Of a stretch of DNA of 14,584 bases, positions 1 through 5,953 are shown piece after piece (within the stretch, counting starts at the first letter, position 1; every line of letters starts with the position of its first letter). This stretch comes from Bacteroidales bacterium (GTDB lineage: Bacteria > Bacteroidota > Bacteroidia > Bacteroidales > UBA932): NCBI GenBank assembly GCA_004552615.1, contig SFNZ01000040.1, positions 1 to 14,584 on the forward strand, given 5' to 3'. The notes beneath the pieces were generated by a model. That model made no database searches and was not told the DNA's origin. It saw only the letters and a list, made by a program, of their open reading frames with translations. Made by a program: the position numbers and the translations under genes.

Positions 1-17
1 CCCCGCCTGCGGCGGGG
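1..17. terminator. GC-rich hairpin at window edge
   Basis: CCCCGCC and GGCGGGG pair around a TGC loop, giving a 7-bp hairpin at the very left edge. It lies just before the long terminator at 35-78, so it probably belongs to the 3' end of a gene left of the window. No T-run follows it directly, and its role cannot be settled because the upstream sequence is missing. Confidence 0.3.
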
Positions 18-34
18 CGTTGCAAATGAAAAAA

Positions 35-78
35 GAAAATCAGCGCTCGAGCAAGCTCGGCGCTGATTTTCTTTTTTT
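35..78. terminator. Bidirectional Rho-independent terminator
   Basis: Twelve perfect pairs (GAAAATCAGCGC with GCGCTGATTTTC) are followed, after one unpaired T, by CGAG/CTCG around a CAAG tetraloop. On the plus strand the stem is followed by seven Ts (72-78). On the minus strand it is followed by a run of six Ts (complement of 29-34). It starts 13 nt beyond the 3' end of the minus-strand tRNA-Ser, so it most likely ends that transcript and also insulates whatever plus-strand gene lies left of the window. Confidence 0.85.
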
Positions 79-83
79 ATTTG

Positions 84-168
84 CGGAGAGGGAGGGATTC
101 GAACCCCCGGAGCCTTTCAGCTCAACAGTTTTCAAGACTGCCGTAATCGACCACTCTACCACCTCTCC
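84..168 (-). tRNA. tRNA-Ser (anticodon UGA)
   Basis: Read on the minus strand, this is a complete 85-nt class II tRNA. The acceptor arm GGAGAGG pairs with CCTCTCC, followed by discriminator G. The anticodon stem GCAGT/ACTGT encloses loop CTTGAAA, giving anticodon UGA (reads UCA; fourfold-family serine). A long variable arm (GAGCTGAAAGGCTC region) separates it from the T-arm, which contains the canonical GGTTCGAATCC core. The long variable arm and G discriminator are serine identity features. The CCA end is not encoded (the next bases are CAA), so it must be added by CCA-transferase. A strong promoter lies at 205-236 and a terminator at 35-78, so the gene looks monocistronic. Confidence 0.97.
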
Positions 169-204
169 AATACCTTCTGGACACTGGTTCGCGATGAAGG
201 AATG

Positions 205-236
205 CAAATGTAAGGATAAAATCGGAAAATCCCAAA
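205..236 (-). promoter_or_regulatory. Bacteroidetes-type promoter of tRNA-Ser
   Basis: On the minus strand, TTTG (236-233), a 20-nt spacer and TACATTTG (212-205) match the known Bacteroidetes primary-sigma consensus TTTG-N19-21-TAnnTTTG exactly. Transcription should start a few bases after 205, about 30 nt before the mature tRNA 5' end at 168. This is the cleanest promoter in the window and supports assigning the DNA to Bacteroidetes. Confidence 0.8.
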
Positions 237-278
237 TTTTATTAAAAAATCTTGCAGAAAATATTTGGCGATATTGTG

Positions 279-286
279 TATATTTG
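279..286 (+). promoter_or_regulatory. -7 element of murB-murA promoter
   Basis: TATATTTG matches the Bacteroidetes -7 consensus TAnnTTTG and sits 30 nt before the chosen murB start at 316. No good TTTG -33 box is visible at the usual 19-21 nt distance; the nearest is CTTG at 251-254, 24 nt away. The position argues against a longer MurB from the TTG at 265, which would lie upstream of the expected transcription start. Confidence 0.55.
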
Positions 287-315
287 CATACGGGTCCGCA
301 CATCCGGGCCCGGAA

Positions 316-1368
316 ATGAACATGATAAAAAGAAAAAGCAACTTCAGCCTGAAGGAGATGAACACCTTCAGAATGGATGTCAAATGCAGGCAGTACATTG
401 AATATGATTCGGTTGCGGACCTGATTGACATTGACTTCGAAAAACTTCCGACACCCGTCCTGAATCTGGGACAGGGCAGCAACATACTGTTCACAGGAGA
501 TTTTCCGGGCACCATACTCTGGTCGAGGATCGATTTCATTCACGAGCTGCCGGCGGAAGACGGACTGTATTGCGGAATGCCGGACGGCACCGTGCTCATT
601 TCCGTAGGTGCAGGCACTGAAATGGACAAGGTATGCGGATGGGCGGCGGAGAAAGGACTTTGGGGAATGGAGAATCTATCCCACATCCCTGGAGATGCAG
701 GGGCCGCAGCCGTTCAGAATATCGGGGCATACGGGACCGAATTCTCGGACGCAACCGTCATGATATATTGCTACGATACTGAAGAAGAGGAATTTACACA
801 TTTCAGGGCTGAAGAATGCGGATATGGTTACAGGGACTCCGTCTTCAAGCATCCCGGATTTAAAGGACGGTACATAGTCACCCATTCAGTGCTCGCGCTC
901 TCAACGGACAGAGGGCCGCAGTTGGGTTACGGACACGTGGAGGAGGCCGTGATGCAGGCTGCAGGCGGGAAGCAGATCACGCCGGCTGTCGTAAGGGAGG
1001 TCATCACGGGAATCCGCAGGGCAAAACTGCCGGAGCCGTCCGAGACAGGAAGCGCGGGAAGTTTCTTCAAAAACCCTATAATATCGGAAGACCGTTTCAA
1101 TGAAATACGGAGGAGGTATTCCATGGAGATTCCGCATTATCCCGCTGAAGAAGGCATCAAAATCCCGGCTGCATGGCTGATAGAACAATGCGGATGGAAA
1201 GGAAAGACCGTCGGCAATGCCGGAGTGCACCCTGCCCAGCCGCTCGTTCTGACAAATGCCACCGGGAAAGCGTCACCGGGAGAAATCATAAAGCTCAAAG
1301 ACCTGATAATCAAATCAGTTCAGGACAAGTTCGGGATAATGCTCATCCCGGAAGTGGAGATTATTTAA
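316..1368 (+). CDS. murB: MurB, UDP-N-acetylenolpyruvoylglucosamine reductase
   Basis: Cytoplasmic FAD enzyme that reduces UDP-GlcNAc-enolpyruvate, the product of MurA, to UDP-MurNAc with NADPH. From the ATG at 316 it is 350 residues, close to the 342 of E. coli type I MurB. The FAD-binding segment contains LGQGSN (51-56), then IPGDAGAAAVQNIGAYG (about 124-140) and GYGYRDS (169-175). The catalytic serine is S249 in GSAGSFFKNP, and the C-terminal PEVEII supplies E346, matching the catalytic Glu of E. coli (E325). An in-frame TTG at 265 would add 17 residues but lies upstream of the expected transcript start, so I chose 316; the ATG at 322 is also possible. Only 12 bp separate it from murA, so the two consecutive enzymes of the pathway (in reverse genetic order) are very likely co-transcribed. 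Confidence 0.96.
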   Translation: MNMIKRKSNFSLKEMNTFRMDVKCRQYIEYDSVADLIDIDFEKLPTPVLNLGQGSNILFTGDFPGTILWSRIDFIHELPAEDGLYCGMPDGTVLISVGAGTEMDKVCGWAAEKGLWGMENLSHIPGDAGAAAVQNIGAYGTEFSDATVMIYCYDTEEEEFTHFRAEECGYGYRDSVFKHPGFKGRYIVTHSVLALSTDRGPQLGYGHVEEAVMQAAGGKQITPAVVREVITGIRRAKLPEPSETGSAGSFFKNPIISEDRFNEIRRRYSMEIPHYPAEEGIKIPAAWLIEQCGWKGKTVGNAGVHPAQPLVLTNATGKASPGEIIKLKDLIIKSVQDKFGIMLIPEVEII

Positions 1369-1380
1369 CCGACAGAAGAC

Positions 1381-2724
1381 ATGACACAGACAATGAAAGA
1401 TACATTCATAGTGGAGGGAGGTCACACGCTCAGCGGAGAAATCACGCCTCAGGGAGCCAAGAACGAAGCGCTCGAGGTACTCTGCGCCGTATTGCTCACG
1501 GACTGCGACGTCACGATCCGGAACATACCGGAAATCCTCGATGTCCGGAATCTGATCCGCCTTCTGGAAAATATGGGCGTCAAGGTCATCCGGCACGGCA
1601 AAGGGGAATACACGTTCAATGCGAAAGACATTGACCTTCAATACATAGGAAGCGAGGAAGCCGTGAGGGAATGCGCTTCGCTCCGAGGCTCGGTGATGGT
1701 AGCCGGCCCCATGCTCGCGAGATTCGGCAGGGCCCTGCTTCCGAAGCCGGGAGGAGACCGTATCGGACGCAGGAGAGTGGATACGCATATAAGCGGATTG
1801 GCAGGGCTAGGAGCCTCATACCGCTATGACGAAGAGAGGAAAGCGTTCATTCTGGAATCAGGCGGAAGGCTCAGGGGCACATACATGCTTCTCGACGAGG
1901 CCTCAGTCACAGGCACGGCCAACATTCTCATGGCATCCGTCCTCGCAGAAGGGCGCACTGTCATATACAATGCTGCATGCGAGCCTTATGTCCAGCAACT
2001 CTGCAAGATGCTCGTCGGAATGGGTGCGGAAATCGAAGGAATAGGATCAAACCTGCTGACAATCACCGGAAAGGATCATCTGCACGGCACCGTGCATACA
2101 ATTCTTCCGGACATGATAGAGGTAGGAAGCTTCATCGGAATGGCGGCAATGAACCGCAGCGGAATCACCATCAAGAATGTCTCTGCCGACAACCTCGGCA
2201 TCATTCCGGAGAGCTTCAGGCGGCTCGGAATCACCATTGAGCAGAAGGGTGATGACCTGATTGTCCCCGCCCGGGACAGCTATGTGATAGACTCATTCAT
2301 GGACGGCTCCATCATGACCATTGCGGACGCTCCCTGGCCGGGCCTCACGCCTGACCTGCTGAGCGTGATGCTCGTGGTCGCCACGCAATGCAGGGGAAGC
2401 GTATTGATACATCAGAAAATGTTCGAGAGCAGGCTGTTTTTCGTGGACCGTCTCATAGAGATGGGAGCCCAGATAATATTGTGCGACCCGCACAGGGCCG
2501 TCGTCATCGGACACGACCACCGTTTCCAACTGAAGGCTGGGCGTTTCCTCTCCCCTGACATCAGGGCGGGAATCGCACTCCTCATTGCGGCAATGTCGGC
2601 GAACGGTATCAGCATCATCAGCAACATCGGCCAGATAGACAGGGGCTATGAGGATATCGACGCAAGGCTCAATGCCCTCGGCGCCCGCATAACGAGGTCC
2701 CAGGAAAATGACCTGGCACATTGA
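1381..2724 (+). CDS. murA: MurA, UDP-GlcNAc 1-carboxyvinyltransferase, Asp-type active site
   Basis: Transfers enolpyruvate from PEP to UDP-GlcNAc, the first committed step of peptidoglycan synthesis in the cytoplasm. The protein has 447 residues with the inside-out alpha/beta fold signatures of the EPSP-synthase superfamily. The N-terminal PQGAKNEAL contains K27-N28 (K22-N23 in E. coli), and the C-terminal region has IDRGYEDIDARLNALGA. The active-site loop reads PKPGGDRIGRRRVDTH (121-136), so D126 (codon 1756-1758) occupies the place of E. coli C115, the residue alkylated by fosfomycin. Asp at this site is known to keep MurA active but fosfomycin-insensitive. The start at 1381 is followed by a second in-frame ATG at 1393, which would also fit the family. 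It is the second gene of the murB-murA operon, and its stop lies 15 bp from the convergent umuC stop. Confidence 0.95.
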   Translation: MTQTMKDTFIVEGGHTLSGEITPQGAKNEALEVLCAVLLTDCDVTIRNIPEILDVRNLIRLLENMGVKVIRHGKGEYTFNAKDIDLQYIGSEEAVRECASLRGSVMVAGPMLARFGRALLPKPGGDRIGRRRVDTHISGLAGLGASYRYDEERKAFILESGGRLRGTYMLLDEASVTGTANILMASVLAEGRTVIYNAACEPYVQQLCKMLVGMGAEIEGIGSNLLTITGKDHLHGTVHTILPDMIEVGSFIGMAAMNRSGITIKNVSADNLGIIPESFRRLGITIEQKGDDLIVPARDSYVIDSFMDGSIMTIADAPWPGLTPDLLSVMLVVATQCRGSVLIHQKMFESRLFFVDRLIEMGAQIILCDPHRAVVIGHDHRFQLKAGRFLSPDIRAGIALLIAAMSANGISIISNIGQIDRGYEDIDARLNALGARITRSQENDLAH

Positions 2725-2737
2725 GGCATCATCTCAA
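2721..2737. terminator. Small hairpin between convergent murA and umuC
   Basis: TTGAG and CTCAA can pair around a 7-nt loop in the 15-bp gap between the two stop codons, starting inside the murA stop region. There is no T-run on either side. It is the only candidate for a shared terminator here, and it is weak. Confidence 0.2.
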
Positions 2738-2739
2738 GA

Positions 2740-4002
2740 TCAATGCACCTCGAGTATGTCGTTCCATGATGTGGAGAAAGGCCGCGAGCAATGCTCTTTC
2801 CTGATGCCGTCAGCATAATGACCGGGACGCTGCGTAGCCATCCTCAGCACGTTGCGTCCTGACACATTGACCTTGTCCATAACTTCCGAAATCTTGTCCC
2901 TGCGTAGCCTGAGACCGTCATCAAAGCCGAAAAGAGTTCCCTGGATTTCCGATTCGCGGACAATGCCGAAGACCGTCACTCCGGCTTTCTTGTACTCGAA
3001 GCCGGGTTTCCAGATGAGCCGGAGCGCATCGATCGCAGCCCCGACAATCTCCGGAGTACTGTTGCCCGGCACATCCAAGCGTATGACAGCATCGGGATAA
3101 TCCTGAGGCTGGTCCTCCCTGAAGCGGTTGGTGAGCAGGAAAGTACATACACATTCCGCCGCCGTCCCGTCCTTGCGCAGCTTGGCGGCACACATTGCGG
3201 CGAAATCCGAGACCCGGGCAGACAATTCCTTGAAATCGGATATTGTATCCGCGAATGAGCGGGATGTGCAGATGGACTGCCTCGGCTCGTTCTTCTCCTC
3301 CCCTATGCAGCTGATTCCCTGCAATTCCTTCCAGGTCCTGACTCCGTTGACACCCATCTGGGCTGAAACGAAGGATTCCGGGCGGGAAATAAAGTCGAGA
3401 GCCGTCCTGATACCCATGCGGACAAGTCTCGGGGCCACCCTGCGTCCGATGCCCCAGACATCCTCTACAGGAGTGAGTTCCAGGGCTTTGAGACGCTGCT
3501 CCCGGGTCCGGATTGCGCACACCCCCCTGTATCCGGGATATTTCTTCGCAAAATGATTGGCCACCTTGGCGAGAGTCCTGGTCTCCGCTATCCCGATACT
3601 TATAGGAATGCCCGTACATTTACGCACCCGGTATATCAGTCGGGAACAAAGCGGCGGAAGCAGTTCCATCGAGATTCCGTCCACTATCAGATACGCCTCG
3701 TCTATAGAATAGACCTCTATCTTCGGGACCTCCGACGCCAGAATTGTCATCACCCTCGAGGACAGGTCCCCGTACAGGGCATAATTGGAGGATCTCACCC
3801 AGAGTTTTCCGGCATCGACCAGATGCCTGACCTTGAAGAAAGGCGTACCCATGGCAATGCCCATGGCCTTGCTCTCGTTGCTCCTCGCCACGACGCATCC
3901 GTCATTGTTGGACAATACGACCAAAGGCTTTCCCTCCAGTTCCGGTTGGAAAGCCCTTTCGCACGAAACGAAAAAATTGTTGCAGTCCGCAAGCGCGAAC
4001 AT
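2740..4002 (-). CDS. umuC: UmuC-like Y-family DNA polymerase
   Basis: Catalytic subunit of a Pol V-type translesion polymerase, 420 residues compared with 422 in E. coli UmuC. The N-terminus MFALADCNNFFVSCERAF gives metal ligand D6, and VYSIDEAYL gives D101-E102, the conserved catalytic pair of the Y family. The helix-hairpin-helix region follows (EDVWGIGRRVAPRLVRMG, about 180-197), then the little-finger domain. QGTLF at 354-358 matches the beta-clamp-binding QLNLF of E. coli UmuC in both pattern and position. The frame stays open upstream to 4203, but that part is antisense-free shadow of purC. The ATG at 4002 gives the exact family N-terminus and lies only 5 bp after the purC stop, so translation is probably coupled. 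No umuD-like protease gene is adjacent, unlike the usual umuDC pair. Confidence 0.93.
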   Translation of the reverse strand: MFALADCNNFFVSCERAFQPELEGKPLVVLSNNDGCVVARSNESKAMGIAMGTPFFKVRHLVDAGKLWVRSSNYALYGDLSSRVMTILASEVPKIEVYSIDEAYLIVDGISMELLPPLCSRLIYRVRKCTGIPISIGIAETRTLAKVANHFAKKYPGYRGVCAIRTREQRLKALELTPVEDVWGIGRRVAPRLVRMGIRTALDFISRPESFVSAQMGVNGVRTWKELQGISCIGEEKNEPRQSICTSRSFADTISDFKELSARVSDFAAMCAAKLRKDGTAAECVCTFLLTNRFREDQPQDYPDAVIRLDVPGNSTPEIVGAAIDALRLIWKPGFEYKKAGVTVFGIVRESEIQGTLFGFDDGLRLRRDKISEVMDKVNVSGRNVLRMATQRPGHYADGIRKEHCSRPFSTSWNDILEVH

Positions 4003-4007
4003 ATTTC

Positions 4008-4949
4008 TCAGAGAATGGTCTTCAGATAAGCGGCAACATTGCGCTCCATGCTCTCGGCAGAATACTCGGCCCTCTCGAACGGAGTTCCGGTAATCTTTTC
4101 GTAAAGCTCTATGTACCTGTCGGTTATGCCTGCTACAACCTCCGGTGTCATCTCCGGAACGGACTGGCCTTCCTGACCCTGGAAACCGTTGGCCATCAGC
4201 CATTCGCGCACGAATTCCTTGGAAAGCTGCTTCTGTTTCTCGCCTTTCGCGAGACGCTCTTCATAGCCGTCGGCATAATAGTAGCGGGACGAATCAGGAG
4301 TATGGACCTCATCCATGAGATAAATCTTGCCGTCGAGTTTACCGAACTCGTACTTGGTATCCACCAAGATCAGTCCCATCTTTGCGGCAATCTCCTGTCC
4401 GCGGCGGAAAATCGCCTTCGTATAATTCTCGATCCGGATATAGTCCTCTTCCGGAACTATGCCTCTCGCAATTATCTCCTCCCTCGTTATATCCTCGTCA
4501 TGTCCTTCGGAAGCCTTGGCTGACGGGGTGATTATAGGCTCCGGAAAACGCTGTCCCTCAACCATTCCGTCAGGAAGAGCCACTCCGCAGAGTTCACGCT
4601 TTCCAGCCTGGTATTCGCGCCATGCATGACCTGCAAGGCAGCCTCTTATGACCATTTCCACCTTGAAAGGCTCGCATTTGAGTCCGACGGTCACCATCTG
4701 GTCCGGAACGGCAATCTTCCAGTTCGGGACAATATCCGCCGTGGCATCCAGGAACTTGGCCGCTATCTGGTTCAGCACCTGGCCCTTGAACGGGATTCCC
4801 TTCGGGAGGACTACGTCGAATGCTGATATCCTGTCGGATACGGCCATCACGAGATACTTGCCGTCAATGTCATAGACATCGCGGACTTTGCCGGTGTATT
4901 TCCCCGTCTGTCCGGGAAAATGAAAATCGGTCTTGACTATTGCTTCCAT
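4008..4949 (-). CDS. purC: PurC, SAICAR synthetase
   Basis: Phosphoribosylaminoimidazole-succinocarboxamide synthase: ligates aspartate to CAIR using ATP in de novo purine synthesis, in the cytoplasm. At 313 residues it is the longer, yeast-like form rather than the roughly 237-residue E. coli form. Signatures are GKVRDVYDI (20-28) in the ATP-binding lobe, SDRISAFDVVLPKGIPFKGQ (38-57), and further on DTKYEFG followed by MDEVHTPDSSRYY. It has its own promoter (4978-5009) within and just after the end of the upstream gene, and umuC follows after 5 bp. Purine synthesis and translesion repair therefore probably share an mRNA. The ATG at 4949 fits the family N-terminus. Confidence 0.96.
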   Translation of the reverse strand: MEAIVKTDFHFPGQTGKYTGKVRDVYDIDGKYLVMAVSDRISAFDVVLPKGIPFKGQVLNQIAAKFLDATADIVPNWKIAVPDQMVTVGLKCEPFKVEMVIRGCLAGHAWREYQAGKRELCGVALPDGMVEGQRFPEPIITPSAKASEGHDEDITREEIIARGIVPEEDYIRIENYTKAIFRRGQEIAAKMGLILVDTKYEFGKLDGKIYLMDEVHTPDSSRYYYADGYEERLAKGEKQKQLSKEFVREWLMANGFQGQEGQSVPEMTPEVVAGITDRYIELYEKITGTPFERAEYSAESMERNVAAYLKTIL

Positions 4950-4977
4950 ATTGCAGTGAAAAGATTATTTACGCACA

Positions 4978-5009
4978 CAAAGATAATCAAACTCCGGCTA
5001 ATAGCGAAA
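4978..5009 (-). promoter_or_regulatory. Promoter of purC-umuC
   Basis: On the minus strand TATCTTTG (4985-4978) matches TAnnTTTG exactly, and TTTC (5009-5006) gives three of four bases of the -33 box with a 20-nt spacer. The -7 element overlaps the last codons and stop of the upstream gene (stop at 4987-4989). The expected transcript start is about 25 nt before the purC ATG. Confidence 0.6.
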
Positions 5010-5892
5010 GACGCGGAATATTTTTATCCACATCTTTATACCCATCTCCATACCCGGTCCGGAGCCGATATTTCACACTCCCCCTGTTCAAGTGGAAGAG
5101 ACATCCCTGCGGCATCCCGGCACGCGAAACCGGAGTTCTCATATATGTGACCGGGTCAACGGCGAAAAGCACCGGGCTGCGCAACGACTCCTCCGTGAAT
5201 CCCAAACGCCTGTACACAGAGCCGTCCGTCCATTCCATATCCGCATAGCTCATCACGTCGTCCGGCCGGACCTCCTCCGTGAAAGCTTTCAGGACCTTTC
5301 CCATCCCGCCAGTGACACGCACATCCGGGAGTGATGCATAACGTACCCACTCACAGGACTTTACAACTCCTTCCGGCTTGTTCCACACCCTCGGGGACGA
5401 GAAGCAGGCCACAGCCAGAAGTTCATCTCCGGGACCGAAGAGCCCGTATCTGTACCTGGCTGCGGCATCCCCGTAAGTATGACACCGTTCAAGAAAACGC
5501 CCGGCAGCCGGCCTGTCAATCCTCCTGACTTCGGTATTGCGGGCAAATACTGAACGGAAAATACCGAACTGTGCAAGCAGTCGGGGCTTCATCATCTCCG
5601 GACGGCTGCGCCACAGGTCTTCCGCCACAATCACCACCTTAATCCCGGCCGGGGAAAAATCCTCATGCCCGTGAATCGGACTTCCCGCCTCAGAAATCAT
5701 GGACAGAGCCTCCTCAAGCATCCCGGCCTGCATTACGGCATCGGATGACGTCCCCGCAACCACAGGCACGGAAATCACGCAAACGTATTTCCCGGGGCAT
5801 CCCAAGAGCCTGAACCCATGGAATTCCACGGATTCAACATCGGGGAAATGTACCCTCAGGAAATTGAAAATGTCTGTCTCGAAATCTCTCAT
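4987..5892 (-). CDS. Uncharacterised protein with GNAT/Mom-like C-terminal module
   Basis: Product of 301 residues from the ATG at 5892, or 315 from 5934; function unknown. No signal peptide or membrane segment. The C-terminal half (about 132-252) has the spaced pattern FLERCHTYG, YRYGLFGPGDELLAVACF, EWVRYASLPDVRVTGGMGK (G195-G196...G198-K199), and SYADMEWTDGSVYRRLGF, which resembles the acyltransferase-like (Mom/GNAT) module that I recall from phage homing-endonuclease-like proteins. The middle part AEDLWRSRPEMMKPRL (90-105) followed by ARNTEVRRI (117-125) resembles the linker between the VSR-type nuclease and this module in those phage proteins. The N-terminal 80 residues (with EFHG at 23-26) could be a degenerate nuclease domain. 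This similarity is from memory and unverified. It is divergent from the S9 peptidase gene and upstream of purC. Confidence 0.75.
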   Translation of the reverse strand: MRDFETDIFNFLRVHFPDVESVEFHGFRLLGCPGKYVCVISVPVVAGTSSDAVMQAGMLEEALSMISEAGSPIHGHEDFSPAGIKVVIVAEDLWRSRPEMMKPRLLAQFGIFRSVFARNTEVRRIDRPAAGRFLERCHTYGDAAARYRYGLFGPGDELLAVACFSSPRVWNKPEGVVKSCEWVRYASLPDVRVTGGMGKVLKAFTEEVRPDDVMSYADMEWTDGSVYRRLGFTEESLRSPVLFAVDPVTYMRTPVSRAGMPQGCLFHLNRGSVKYRLRTGYGDGYKDVDKNIPRLSLLAGV

Positions 5893-5900
5893 TGCGCCTG

Positions 5901-5908
5901 CAAAATTA
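5901..5908 (-). promoter_or_regulatory. -7 element upstream of the GNAT-like gene
   Basis: TAATTTTG on the minus strand matches TAnnTTTG. It ends 8 nt before the ATG at 5892, so the leader would be only a few bases long, which favours 5892 over 5934 as the start. I see no -33 box at the right distance. Confidence 0.4.
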
Positions 5909-5929
5909 GCATTATTCTGCGGTTTTTGG

Positions 5930-5937
5930 TACATTTG
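5930..5937 (+). promoter_or_regulatory. -7 element of the S9 peptidase gene
   Basis: TACATTTG matches TAnnTTTG and lies 16 nt before the ATG at 5954. The -33 position has only TTAG (5906-5909, 20-nt spacer). The sequence lies within the 61-bp divergent gap and shows that the long open frame from 5699 is not the real start. Confidence 0.5.
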
Positions 5938-5953
5938 CAGGAATCACGGGAAC

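Noticed and set aside
265..315. TTG start giving a longer MurB
   Set aside because: It lies upstream of the -7 element and would need an unusual start codon. The extra residues are not family-like.
4003..4203. 67-residue upstream extension of UmuC
   Set aside because: It lies within purC in another frame, has no resemblance to UmuC, and the family N-terminus begins exactly at the ATG at 4002.
5699..5953. N-terminal extension of the S9 peptidase reading frame by 85 residues
   Set aside because: It is antisense to the conserved GNAT-like gene and upstream of the promoter at 5930. The ATG at 5954 gives a normal signal peptide.
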